This document shows positions 33,895 to 45,300 of a DNA stretch of 64,000 bases, in pieces. The notes below the pieces were generated by a model. That model ran no database searches. It was not told where the DNA came from and saw only the letters and a program-made list of their open reading frames with translations. The stretch lies in assembly GCA_027924585.1 (NCBI GenBank), contig BSBM01002108.1, positions 326,070 through 390,069 of the forward strand, in the 5' to 3' direction. Each line of letters opens with the position of its first letter. The first letter of the stretch is position 1. This DNA is from Larix kaempferi. Lineage: Eukaryota > Streptophyta > Pinopsida > Pinales > Pinaceae. Made by a program: the position numbers and the translations under genes.

Positions 33895-34497
33895 TGTTAA
33901 ATTTTGAGCATTAATTCACAATACTCTAGGATCTTTTTGAGAGAATAAAATATACAGTATATCAATGCATGACAATCACAATAAGCATGACAAGCATCAC
34001 AAGAATCAAAAGCATGAGAGACAAGAGACACAGAGTTTCCGTGGGGAAAACCCTAAGGTGAAAAACCCCACAACTTCCTCAGAGATAGAGAGAGCAATGG
34101 CTCATCCAAAGTACAACCAAAATACACTGAGATAGTCTCCTAGTAGCAGATGATTCTCCTCCTCACTAGTGCGCCACTTTCTGAGTGAGAGTGAGATACT
34201 TTTCCGAATGATCTAAATAGAGATCACCTGATCTCTATTTATACTAATCTGTTTACCCAGTGACCTTATGGGGCCAACTTGTCTAGCTAGGTACATCCAC
34301 ATTATAATATATATAATTCAGGGCCAACCCCACATGGTGGTCTAATAACCCATCGGCAAGTATACACACTTGCGACACTTGTCAATCCACATGACGACAC
34401 TTCCTTATAGAGGAATAACACATCTCTAATAAGGGTACAATAAATATATATGAAATACATAGATGAAATACATTCTGAAGTTACATATACATCAACA
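33895..34497 (-). repeat. Copia-5 5' LTR
   Basis: 603 bp, pairs with 27261-27863. Minus-strand TATA box at about 34233-34242. Confidence 0.96.
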
Positions 34498-34502
34498 CCT
34501 AG

Positions 34503-34902
34503 GGGGGTCCCGAGGAAAATTTTTGGGGTTGTTTTTCCCCACCAGTTTTTGGGCCCATTGTTTTGGGTAACACGTGGTATTTTTCCATTGTATTTCCCTT
34601 ATAAAAGAAAGACATTATAATACGGCTAGGATTAATGATGTATTAGGTATTATGCATTGTAAATATATCTGAGATCAGGAAGAGAGACTGTGAGACAGTG
34701 AAGAGGAAGTGCAGCGGTTGTGCTGCAAGTTGTATCCCTTCACTTTGCTGGACGAAATAATAAAAGGGCTAGCAACTTCAGTGTGGACGTAGCCCAAGTT
34801 GGGTGAACCACAATATATCTGTGTCTCTCTTGTAATGTGTATGTGTGATTATATTTGCATTTATGTTTATTGTTATTGATCTGTGATCCTGTTTTTCTAA
34901 CA
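34503..34902 (+). repeat. Copia-4 3' LTR, second part
   Basis: Resumes after the copia-5 target duplication (34498-34502) and ends TTCTAACA at 34902, followed by the imperfect TSD AATAG. Confidence 0.93.
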
Positions 34903-34949
34903 AATAGTAGGGTGTTCAATAACTCTACAATGCCATTTAATACCGCCAT
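34903..34949 (-). pseudogene. TR-GAG-3 gag, N-terminal start
   Basis: Minus-strand ATG at 34949 (MAVLNGIVELLNTLL) leads into the copia-4 target site at 34903; removing copia-4 joins it in frame to 22634. The start is tentative because the 2-kb leader to the right has only short ORFs. Confidence 0.65.
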
Positions 34950-36940
34950 TGATAAACTATGACTTGCTGAACTTTAACAATGGTTTCTTGCAATTCCACC
35001 CTTTTACAAATAAGAATCAAACTCAACAAATAAACTAAACAACTTGAGGGGTGTCGGGTTCAACCGAGAGTGCACCCAAGTACAATGACTCACCAGAAAT
35101 AATTCCAAGTGCAGATGAATTTACAAAAATCACAGTTTGCAAATTACAATTGAATGTAAAGCTGAATAAATACTTTGGTGATGATGATTGGATGTGTTGT
35201 CATAGCAAAAACAACAGACTGACTTGCGAAATGCAACTTCTTAACAGGTTTTTGCTCCCATTGCACCAACAACAATGGTTCAATGATCAACAAAAGTACC
35301 AACAATATCTCAGACAATACTTCAACGCAACAGTATGATATAGGTGTATGTGTGACAGCACTAGTCTCCAGTTTGTTGAGATATCCCACAATCGTCCTAG
35401 ATTTGATAATAAAGTCGATGCTACCAGTATCTTTCTTAATATTCTAAATTCAATATATCTACTATAGTAGATGAGGAGGATGAACTAATCTCTTTGTATT
35501 CCACAATTCTTTCACATTGCCCAGCAAAATAGACGATGATGCAACAACAAAAACATAAGAACTGAGTTTAAAATATTTGTTCAATACCTGACGACTGCTC
35601 GCAAGACTACTGGTGTTGGAAATCCTCCACGAACTGAATGTGCTTGATTGTTGGGGCGTGTATGGCCTGTAGGAAGACCAACTGTCTCAACTAAATTTGA
35701 ACAATTCCACTTCATGTACAACCTTATATACAATGTTGTTCACAGAAGTTTGCACTGATCCACAGCTCCTACGCATCCACAGGTGGAACTCTTTCTCTGG
35801 CTTCCATTAGAGCGCGCCCTCGAGTGCTTTAGGAAATGAAGAGAATTTCATTTATGGAGTGTCTCAAAAATATTCAATGGATAAGTATAGGACATAATTT
35901 CTCTTCTAATTCAACATCTCATAAAATATGGCAGCCACCGAATCCTTACTTCCACACGAATTCAAAATTCATCGAGTCTTTAAAGCAATTTTGATCAATG
36001 GTATTCACTACAAGAACATGCCCAGGTTCATGGAGAGAACAAGATTCACGCACAGATAGACACAGCCAGCATCACTTCCAGTGCATTTATTCATTCAACA
36101 TAAGTGCATTTATTCGTTCAACTTAAGTATGCAACAATAAACAAGACCTCCAATCGGAAAGCTCAAACTCAGATTGGATCTCCACAAAGATTGGGGAGAG
36201 GCTGTAGCTCTTCAACAACTCTTCAACATACTAATACAAACTTTAATGTTCTCCATAACTTAGTGTTTCGATGCAGGTCCAAGATAACACAACATTCATG
36301 CAACTCTTCAAAAAAGGAGACGCCTTCCAAAAATTGTAGCGCCAAAGAATGAAAAAACAACTCCAGACCTTGGTATTGTAACAAAATCCACCAACACACA
36401 GCTCGCAGCAGAAACTCGTTAAGGTCTTGGTCTTGGTATTGCAGCAGAAGCAAGTTGAGGTTGTAGCTCTCTAATGAGGGTCACGCTGGTCGCAACACTT
36501 CACATAGTCGAATTAAATTTTATTTTCTGCTCAGAGATCGCAGTCTCTCCTCCAGTCGCAGGTCGCACACACTATCCATATTCCAAGTGAATTCCAGTGA
36601 CAGGTTGCAGCTTCAGAGATGGCAGCTCCAGCTCGCAAAGATCAAGCTCTTCAGGATGGAGGACGCAGCATCCAAATGAGAAGTTGCAGGAATGAACTCA
36701 CCTTCACGCAGTAGCAATGAAGTGATCTACACGCAGAGAGCTCAAATATTCACGCAGAAGGCTCATATTTTCAGGTTGCAAAGATGGTAGCTCCAGTTTC
36801 TCCTTCACACAGCTTGTGGTGGCAAGACTTGGACAACTAGCAGAAACTTCTTATGCAGGAGGAGGAAATGAAGATGGCAGAAAATGTAGACAACAGGGAG
36901 AGGAGCACAAAATAAACCAGCACAGGCCACAGGCTCATAA
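34950..36940 (-). other. TR-GAG-3 leader, non-coding
   Basis: About 2 kb between the primer site and the gag ATG. It has no ORF that looks real. The right part (36500-36900) repeats short Gly/Ala-type words on the plus strand (GCAGCTCCAG, CACGCAG). Nothing else can be supported. Confidence 0.6.
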
Positions 36941-36954
36941 GAGCTCTGATACCA
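36941..36954 (-). other. TR-GAG-3 primer-binding site (tRNA-iMet)
   Basis: TGGTATCAGAGCTC on the minus strand, one base from the right LTR. Confidence 0.92.
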
Positions 36955-36955
36955 C

Positions 36956-37173
36956 TGTTAGGTTTCCCAATGGGAAAATGAGCAGATTGGATTGCACAGA
37001 GCCAAATAACAAACACAAAGACAAATAGAATGGTTTGAAAGCGCAATACATTTCATTAAGATATGCACATATAAATAAAATAATATGTGACCCTTTGGAT
37101 TCGTATTCCAAAGAATCTCTTGGACTCCCAAGATGACTGTTCGTCTCCCAACCTGACGGATTAGTGTCCAACA
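36956..37173 (-). repeat. TR-GAG-3 5' LTR
   Basis: 218 bp, pairs with 20913-21130. The interrupted gypsy-1 RNase H resumes at 37174. Confidence 0.93.
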
Positions 37174-38578
37174 TTATCAAAAAATCGTAAGAGGTCTCAC
37201 TAACTCTTTTTTTGCATTCAACGTCAAGTCAGTCCCCAGATCACAGAGCTTTGATGTTGATCTCTTGGCTAGTACTGCATCTAGGTTTATTCCACCATAA
37301 GGTTTATCCCCTGAAACTTTTTCAATTGAACTTATGTACAGGCCTTCTATTCCAGATAATGTAACAAACGGGAAGGTGTTTGATGATGACCAACAAATAT
37401 TAGACTTTCTCACAACCCAAGATACCTTTCAAGACATGGCAATAGATGAGGCTGAGCACGAGAAGTCATTTTCTGATCCTTCCAACCATATGCCAAAATC
37501 AGTCATCAACCTAGAGAAATTTTATGACTTGCAAGATAAACTTAAACAAAAGACCAACTGTAAGACCCAGAGTTCATCTGTCAACTATGATCCTATCAAC
37601 CTAGGCACTGAACAGAACCCTCGTTTCATTAATCTTGGGGTTGACTGCTTTTTTGAAGAAAGAAGAGCCTTTATTAAATTGTGTAAAGAATTTAGATATG
37701 TTTTTGCTTGGACATATGATGAACTAAAAACTTTTGACACTAGTGGCATGCATCATAATATACCAATGAAACCAGAAATAAAACCTTATCAGCAGAAGTT
37801 GAGGAAGATGCATCCCATTTTGGAACCCTCTGTAAAGAAAGAGATCGAGAAATTACTGACAACAAGAATTATATTCCCTGTAAGACATACACAGTGGATT
37901 TCCAGCCTGGTGCCTGTTCGGAAGAAGAATGGGGAAATCAGACTCTGTGTAGATTTCAGAAATTTAAATAGAGCTTCTGAAAAGGATAACTACCCTGTTC
38001 CTCCTATGGAGCAGATTTTGCAAAAAGTAGCAGGGTCTGAAATGTTTTCACTTCTCGATGGCTTCTCAGGATATAACCAAGTCCTAGTTTCCCCTGATGA
38101 TCAATTAAAAACAGCTTTTAGGACCCCTTGGGGAACCTTTGCCTACAGGCGAATTCCTTTTGGGATGATAAATGCAGGAGCTACATTCCAGAGAGATATG
38201 GATATATATTTCATAGGTTTAATGCACAATTCTGTCGTTGTATACTTAGATGATATTACTATTTACTCTAAAAAACGACATGAACATTTGTCTACTCTGA
38301 AGCAGGTGTTTGAACACTGCAGGAAGTACGGAATTTCTCTCAACCCCAAGAAGTCCAACTTTGCAATTACAGAAGGTAAGCTCCTAGGTTTTATTGTTTC
38401 TAAAGAAGGCATGATTATCGATCCAGAACGTACTGAAGCCATTTCAAATATCGGCATGCCTGGTTCACGGAAATCCATGCAATCATTTCTTGGTAAGATT
38501 AATTTTGTTCATAGGTTTGTACCAAATTTTCCTCAGATTGTTAAGCCTTTGAAATTGTTAGTTAAAAAAGATGCATAG
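37174..38578 (+). pseudogene. Gypsy-1 RNase H C-terminus and reverse transcriptase
   Basis: 37174-37320 completes the RNase H cut by TR-GAG-3 (FNVKSVPRSQSFDVDLLAS, then the linker LIPP-G-LSPETF). The frame then runs open for 414 codons: SIPDNVTNGKVFDDDQQI, LCKEFRYVFAWTYDELK, RT motifs RLCVDFRNLN, FSLLDGFSGYNQ, FGMINAGATFQRDMD, the intact catalytic box YLDD (38241-38252) and GFIVSKEGM. It ends at a TAG just before the RT-linked RNase H. This is the best-preserved part of gypsy-1. Confidence 0.95.
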
Positions 38579-39030
38579 TTTAGGTGGTATTAGGAACAAA
38601 GAAGTGCCTTTGTCGAAATCCGAAGAGCCATTGCAGAAGCCCCTACGCTGATGTCTCCAGATTTTAGCAAAGATTTTATTCTGTATACCTTTTCTACTGA
38701 TTTTTCCTACACATTTGTCCTGAATCAGAAACATGATAATGATGCTAAAATTCTGATTTCATTCATGAGCTCAACATTCAAGGGAGCAGAACTCAACTAC
38801 TCCCAGATCGACAAGCAGGCTTACGCTATCTACAAATCAGTGAAACATTATAGACCATACCTGTTAAAATATTGAACTAAATTCATTGTTCCATATGCAT
38901 CCATCAAAAATGTTTTGGTGCAAAAGGAGCTAGGTGAGAAAAGAGCTCATTGGATGACGACGTTGCAAGAATATGACTTGGAGACCAGACCAGCAAAGAT
39001 TGTGAAAGGCCAAGGACCTGCGGGAGGGCA
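38579..39030 (+). pseudogene. Gypsy-1 RT-linked RNase H, truncated
   Basis: Continues the RT after TAGs at 38576 and 38588: FILYTFSTDFSYTFVL, KGAELNYSQIDKQAYAI, then a TGA at 38874 and HWMTTLQEYDLETRPAKIVKGQG. The text then jumps to GGHFSGETT just before the integrase zinc finger, so roughly 100 or more residues between RNase H and integrase are deleted. Confidence 0.88.
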
Positions 39031-40060
39031 TTTTTCAGGAGAAACAACGACTCACAAGATTTTAAGGGCAGGATACTATTGGCCTACTCTGTTCAAGGAT
39101 ACCTATGGTCATGTCAAAAAATGTGAGCCTTGTCATAAGTGTGCTGGGAAATAAATAAAAAAACCCGCCTTTCCTTTGTAGCCTATGACAGTTCAGTTTC
39201 CATTTCAGCAATGGGGACTGGATTTTGTTGGACCTATTAATCATGTTTCCTCCCTGCAACACATATATATCTTGACAGCCACATACTACTTTACCAGGTG
39301 GGTAGAGGCAATCCCCCTCAGACAATGTAATACAAACCAAGTGATATCCTTCCTTGAAATTCAAATAGTCACTAGGTTTGGTGCTCCTGAATATCTATTC
39401 TTTCACAATGCATCTTACTTTTCTTCCATTGATCTTACACAGTATGCCCTTGAAAAAGGGATCAAACTGAAATTCTCTGCCAATTATTATCCATAAGGCA
39501 ATGGGCTTGCTGAATTGTCTAACAAGAACTTGATAAACATTTTGAAGAAGACAGTAGCTTCTCATCACAAAGGTTGGCACACCCAGCTTTACAATGCTAT
39601 TTGGGCAGATCGGGTTACCCCAAAGGAAGCTATTGGAAACTCTCCTTACTGTCTAGTTTATGGTAAGGAAGCCATCCTACCATCCAACCTTACCATTCCC
39701 TCATTACAACTAGCCCAATCCATTCAAGAAGATGATTCCTCCCCACTGCAGAAGAGAATTGATACCTTGCTTAAATTGGAGGAGGACAGGAAAAGGTCTA
39801 AAAACAAATTGTATCAACATCAGCAATTGGTTAAAAGATGGTTCGATGAGAAATCCTCTTCTGACAGAGAGTTTTCAGTAGGAGATTTGGTATTGAGATG
39901 GGATAAACAACATAAGGAAAAAAATGAGTACACCAAATTTCAACGCCTTTGGCTAGGACCTTTCATTGTTACAGAAAAGATTGGTCCTATTACTCTTCAG
40001 TTACAGACATTGGAGGGAGTCATTGACACTTATCTAGTGAATAAGAAGTATTTTGTCTAA
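39031..40060 (+). pseudogene. Gypsy-1 integrase
   Basis: Zinc-binding H-H-C-C pieces HKILRAGYYWP and CEPCHKC (39051-39144), a stop at 39152, catalytic core GLDFVGP (first Asp kept), then FFHNASYF, where the second catalytic Asp is His, a stop at 39494, and GLAELSN keeping the Glu. The C-terminal part has YGKEAILP, a coiled Lys/Glu segment, and LGPFIVTEKIGPITLQL (GPY/F-type). There is no chromodomain. It ends at the TAA at 40060. Confidence 0.93.
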
Positions 40061-41453
40061 ACAATTTGATGCCATTTGTACATAAGTTTGGTGTGTTTTG
40101 TTTTCTTTTCTTTTGTTTATGACTGGTTTTCCTTTTATATCAATTTGTGTTTGAATAAATCCCACACATTTGGCAATGGTTGTTGATCAGTCTGTCTCAA
40201 GATTAATATAGTCTAAAGTTTTTGGAATGCAATGTCAGTTTTAGCTTTTCTCAGCCTATGACAGAAGTTGTTTTGTATAGAATTTGCAATCAATAATTGC
40301 AGAGCTTTTATTGATATTTTCCCACCTTGATCCATCTTTACATATGTTTTATTTGGTTAATTGAGGTTACAGGAGTGATTGGGTTTTCTTATCTTATGTT
40401 TCATTAGGGTAATATAGCATATCTTAATAGCCTGGTTGACCTTTATCTGCTTTGGATCCTATCATAGCCACCTTGAAAATAATTTTCCTTAATGATTGTA
40501 GATTACAAGATGGGTGCTCTTATCACAAGCCATCCCATTACGTTCATAAGTGTTTAGAGGAATGACATCTTCACACCAAGCCACCAAACTTGGAGGATGG
40601 CTTTCAGTTTCTACTGAAAGATGGAAGATCCTATCACAGGTCGGTCCATTCATGATCTGCAAAACACTGGTGAGTAAAAATACTATTATGTGGTTACCAA
40701 GCCATGGTAGTGTCGTGTAATTTACACCTTAATGAATCTTTGTTTTCTTTCATACGACAATTGTTGTATATAAGAACAGGGGGGTATTATCACAAGCCAT
40801 CCCTACCATGATCATGGATTTGATTTTGGACCAAAAGTATCATTATGTGGTTACCAAGCCATGATAATTGCTTTTAGTGTCATAGCTGGAAGACAAGGAG
40901 TCTCCTTACCGAGCTAGCTTGTTCAATTTCCAGATCAGGTTTGTGAATGGAACTGACAACATCTGATTACCAAGTCAAGGAAGTGGTCTTATGTCAACAA
41001 GGTCTTATGTGTAGATTTTTTGTTTTTTGTTTTCAAAAGAAAATAAAAGTACAAAAAAAGGAAAGAGAAAAAAAAGGAGATAAAGAAAATGTATATATTG
41101 TCAATAATGCATTTGCATATAAATAAAGCAATTAACAAATCAAGTTGATCTATAATTTGGATATCCAGAGTGGTTCTAAGTTTGTTCCTAGGTTCAACTG
41201 AAGTTGTCTTCCTATGATTACATAATGGTAATGAATTCTGGTTATTTCTTACATCTCCTTATCATATTTGCATCATCTTTAATTGATTTTGGATGGGAGT
41301 ATATCAATCATATGTTTAACTATGTTTGTTGTTTGTTCTTCTTTATGAACATTTTCTAAATTTCAGGTTGAAACATTAGTTTAACTAACATGTTTCTATT
41401 AACTTAAGTTTTTATTTACAGAGATAACTGGTTCGTCCCAGCCAATCGCCATT
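40061..41453 (+). other. Gypsy-1 long 3' spacer with dispersed repeats
   Basis: 1.4 kb between the pol stop and the 3' LTR, no ORF. TATCACAAGCCATCC occurs at 40521 and near 40788, with a diverged copy at 40632. ATTATGTGGTTACCAAGCCATG occurs at 40685 and 40842 (157 bp apart). A purine tract lies at 41031-41087, but the bases directly before the 3' LTR (GCCAATCGCCATT) are not purine-rich, which is unusual for a polypurine tract position. Confidence 0.75.
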
Positions 41454-41689
41454 TGTTGTAGGTAGAACAAATCCCATGTTCTAATGGAACACAGGAGCCC
41501 CAATATTTTTAGTGCAAAGGTAATGGTTTAAATTCCTTTATCATTATGGGGTTTTTCATCAAGTTTACTATGATTTTATGCCTTTGCATTGTTTTGATTT
41601 AATTAGAGTTTTTCATTTGAAAATTTCTAGCTTTTGACTCTTTTTCTGAAGTTGCAGGAAGCTTTGATTTTTCTCAGAAAGTCATTTTT

Positions 41690-42066
41690 CATCCCGCAAT
41701 CCCGTAATTGCGGATTGCAGGAGCTTGCTTTCCTTTTTGGAATTTTTCCACCCCGCAACTTGTGGATTGCAGGAAGACTTTGTAAATCGTTTTGAACTTT
41801 TCGTTCTGCAACCCACAACCCGCAATTGTGGATTGCGGATTGCAGAAAATGGTTTGACTAATAAAATTGCGTTGTGTGTTTCCGCAACCTACAACCCGCA
41901 ATTGTGGATTGCGGATTGCGGAAAGGTTGCTTTATTTTTTAAATTTGTTTGCATTCCCGCATCCCGCAACCCGCAATTGCGTATTCCGTATTGCGGAAAC
42001 TCTTTTGTTCTTTGGTTTTTCGAGTTGCGATCCCGCAACCTGCAACCCGCACTTGCGGATTGTAGG
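41690..42066. repeat. Heptamer palindrome array in the 3' LTR
   Basis: Six units collinear with 1402-1812; the best is about 41881-41922 (CCGCAAC..CCCGCAATTGTGGATTGC). Several heptamers differ from the 5' LTR copy, and some unit ends have lost pairing. Confidence 0.88.
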
Positions 42067-42399
42067 ACGAATGTACAAAGTTAGAAAATAATACCCCACA
42101 TCCTGCAAAGTTAATCTCAGTAGTTGATTTGTCTTCATCCCACGGTCTAGATTTGGTCCGTCGAAATTCAATAAATATGTGGTTTTTTCCCATTTTTCTT
42201 TATCATTTTTCAATTTCTGAAATTACCTTGCTGCTTGAATTTTACTGCAAAGTTTTTACCAGGTGTTTGTTGCCCATAATTTTCAGCTGAAACAAGTTGG
42301 TTTTCTCATTTCTCTTATTCATTTATTTACTGATTCATGATTTTTGAATTGTTTTTTATTTTTTTTATTCGTTTATCAGAAAAACCTCCAGTTTCAAAC

Positions 42400-45300
42400 A
42401 TGTCACGCAATACATGTTCTAAAATTGCTCAGAAAGATCAATTGAAAAAAGACCCAAATTTTGGTATCTTCTCGGACACTAGTGACAAAATTACTGAAAC
42501 CTATCAGATAGACTAGTCCAAAATCTACTCAATTTTTGATAATGATGATCTCTCAGACATCCAGAACGACCAGCCAAAATATGAGAAAATTAGGGATTCC
42601 CAACTTCATGCCATTGCTGCCAGACCCGCCACCCTTCCTTATACTGATGCGGTTAAATGGATTCTTGACCATGCTAAATATAAATACCGGTCCTTCAATG
42701 ATAGCGCAGGGTCACAATTAACTACTTTTCGCCCTGAGGTTTTCATCAGAGCCTATGCTCTTAAACCGGCCAAGCAACCCCTTAGAGGTGAATTCGTAGA
42801 ATCTTCTAAGACCAGGTTTAATTTCGACAAAATGCTAAAGTCATGGATGAATAAACCTAATAGTTTCATGCCTAGGGCTGACAACCTCTACCCTATTTCC
42901 TATTTTAGAGAGCCTTATTCCTTACTGGCAGCCATGTTATGCATATTATATGGCCTCCGTAACTGTTCGGTGTTTAAAGATGAATGGGATCCTAGAGCCC
43001 ATCATATCGTGACAACTGGAGAGTCTTTCCCTTGGGTGTCTATTTTTTCATTTGAGTTCAAGACACCCGTTCAAACATATCATCAAGAACCGGCTCTAAG
43101 AAAGCCACAGTTCTTCTTTTTCAGCTTTTGTCATTGACATATTTTGTGCAGAATTCCAATATCCTGAGATGGGATGGAATTGCACTCCATCATCTCCTCA
43201 TGTCCCTATTTATCATGAAGCATTATGGGAGAGAAATTATATACCTTTGATATATGACATTTGTGACCACTTCCTTGGAAGCATTTATTTCAAGATATTC
43301 AAAGAACAGGCTCCTTCTTTCTCAGTTGATGCCAAAACCTTCATTGCCACAATAGGTGACTGGTATGCGGGTGAATCCTTCTCCTATGTCAGCGTTTGGG
43401 GTAGCAGCACTGTCCATCTGCTACCTAGGATAGTTCCTGACAGATTGGTCATTGAAGAGGTTTCCTATCAAACTGTTACCGATGGTGTGTACAAAAGGCT
43501 CACTGGTCCTAAGAGGTGGGGGTGGCCTAAGTTCCCCTTGAACCTTGGGCCATTGGCCATCACAAATTCAACTTGGGATACAGTGTTGGGTGACAGAATG
43601 GCTTCTTTGAAATTGGGCTATGCTGCCAAAAGAAGACATGATCCCAAGGGATTTCTTGATGCTCATTTTAAGCAAAATCATATGAGGATGGGCTATGCTC
43701 ATGAAGAAGTTCCTGATGACTCCATCTATCAAGGAGTAAATACCAGTTCTGAAGTCTTGGAGAGGGCTAAGAGAAAAGATGAACAGAACCATATCATGCA
43801 ATATCAACAAGAGCTTAAAACCAAAATTTTGAGCTACAAGTCAATGGAACTAAATCTTGCTGAGCAAGTAAGAAAAGAGAGAGAAGAAAAGGAGGCTCAG
43901 AGAGCTAATGCTCCATTAATGCTTACTTATCCAAATGGGGATAAAGGAAAAGGCCTTAAGGAAAATGATTTAGAGGTAAATATAGTTGAACAAGTGAAAG
44001 TTCTAATCAAAGAAAAGGTTAGAACAGATGACCTCAATGTTGGACACCCAAGTAGTTGCAGCTTATAAATCAACTACTGATATTCAAGTCACTCCTGTAG
44101 TAACCCAGGTTTATGATGTTCAAGTGATAGATGTGGCTAAGCCAGCTAAAAGGAAGAAAACTCAGACTCCTGCATCCTAAATCACAACCTTGGACATTAT
44201 CGACAGCGATGTTGAAGATGAGGTACATCCTTTTGTTCCTGTGGTTGAAGAAGTGACTGGAACTTCACAAACAGTTACAGATTTATTGGATGCTATTCAA
44301 ATGGATGACTCTGTCCCTGACCAATAGATCTTTGAAATTACTGTTGCTGCTGATGCTACAACCTCGGCACTTCTACTTTCATCTATTCAAATTCTTTCAA
44401 CCTTATCATCTGGGGAAACACTACCACCTACCATTTCCCAATTATTTCATACAGTAACTTCCACCATTGTTCCATTTCCAGCCAGCTCAGTTCCACTTTC
44501 TATTTTTCCATCTACTATTGCAGAGATTCAGTCTTCATCTGTTCGTTTGCAATCACCTTCATCTGTTCGTTTGCAATCACCAGTTCCTTCTTCTTCATCA
44601 CCAACTGCTGATGTCCATACTCCACTTTTTGAACCTTTCACTCCAATCCCTTCCCCAACCTCTGTACCAGCAGTTACTCAAAGTATCCCTTCATCCCTAA
44701 CCACTTCCCAAATCACTGTGTCTATACCTAGTCCCACTATTACTCAGACATCCTCATTGGTTTCAACAATAAATGTGACTTCATCATTTACTGAATTAGT
44801 CACTGAGTTTGAAGAGGACATTGTATTCCCTCTTGGGGATTATTTCTACAATAAATCATCTAAGGTAAGAAGAGAAGCAAGGATCAAGGTGGATTGGAGG
44901 CACCTATTCCTAATCAAATAATCTGGGCTAAGCAATCTGATGATATCCAGGCATAAGCAGTGGATGCAGCTGCAGCTTTTGGTGAATTTGTAGGTGCAAA
45001 TTTCGATTCAGTAAAGACACTGAATAGGGAGATTGATTTGAAAAGGGAAGAGATGAAGAAGCTTGAAGAGCAATTGGCCAAAACCAATGAGGAGCATGAA
45101 ACTTATGTCAGTGATCTAAGGAAGATATTTGATGATAGGTTTGAATATTTGCAATAGAGGAATACCTCCCTCCAGTCTCAGTTGCGTAATGCACAAGTTG
45201 TGAATGCTACCAATACACAAAGGATAACAGAGCTTGAAAAACAATGTGAGGATGCAACTGCAAGTGCAGCCTCCTCTTCCTTCTCTAATTTTTCCCAGCT

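Larger units (their letters stand above)
27261..34497 (-). mobile_element. Copia-5: youngest, innermost Ty1/copia element
   Basis: 603-bp LTRs at 27261-27863 and 33895-34497 (about 17 differences by eye, 2.8%), perfect TSD CCTAG (27256-27260 and 34498-34502), primer site at 33881-33894 and polypurine tract at 27864-27874, all in minus orientation. Same family as copia-2, including the 3' hairpin array and minisatellite. The gag-protease-integrase part is nearly whole, but the integrase C-terminus and most of RT are replaced by a non-coding block shared with copia-6, so it depends on relatives. Confidence 0.95.
22635..34902 (+). mobile_element. Copia-4: Tnt1-like Ty1/copia element nested in TR-GAG-3
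   Basis: 5' LTR 22635-23139 (505 bp); 3' LTR in two pieces, 27167-27260 and 34503-34902, because copia-5 landed in it. Ends are TGTTGGTTG...TCTAACA, the tRNA-iMet primer site is at 23142 and a purine tract lies before the 3' LTR. TSD ACTAG (22630-22634) and AATAG (34903-34907), one mismatch. The LTRs differ at roughly 30 of 490 positions by eye plus a 20-bp indel. Gag-pol is complete in domain order but carries at least six stops or frameshifts. Confidence 0.93.
20913..37173 (-). mobile_element. TR-GAG-3: gag-only LTR element inserted in the gypsy-1 RNase H
   Basis: LTRs of 218 bp at 20913-21130 and 36956-37173 (9 differences by eye, about 4%), ends TGTTAGG...CCAACA. The primer site on the minus strand next to the right LTR and the polypurine tract next to the left LTR both give minus orientation. 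Flanks TTATT and TTATC form a TSD with one mismatch. Without the nested copia-4 it is about 4.0 kb. It encodes only a gag-like protein with zinc knuckles and no pol, which fits the terminal-repeat-with-GAG class of non-autonomous plant elements. Confidence 0.88.

Noticed and set aside
35051-35338. 95-codon plus-strand frame in the TR-GAG-3 leader
   Set aside because: Antisense to the element, low complexity, with no motif.
40784-40800. Possible CRISPR-like direct repeats in the gypsy-1 spacer
   Set aside because: Only two or three diverged words, irregular spacing, in a plant nuclear retroelement.
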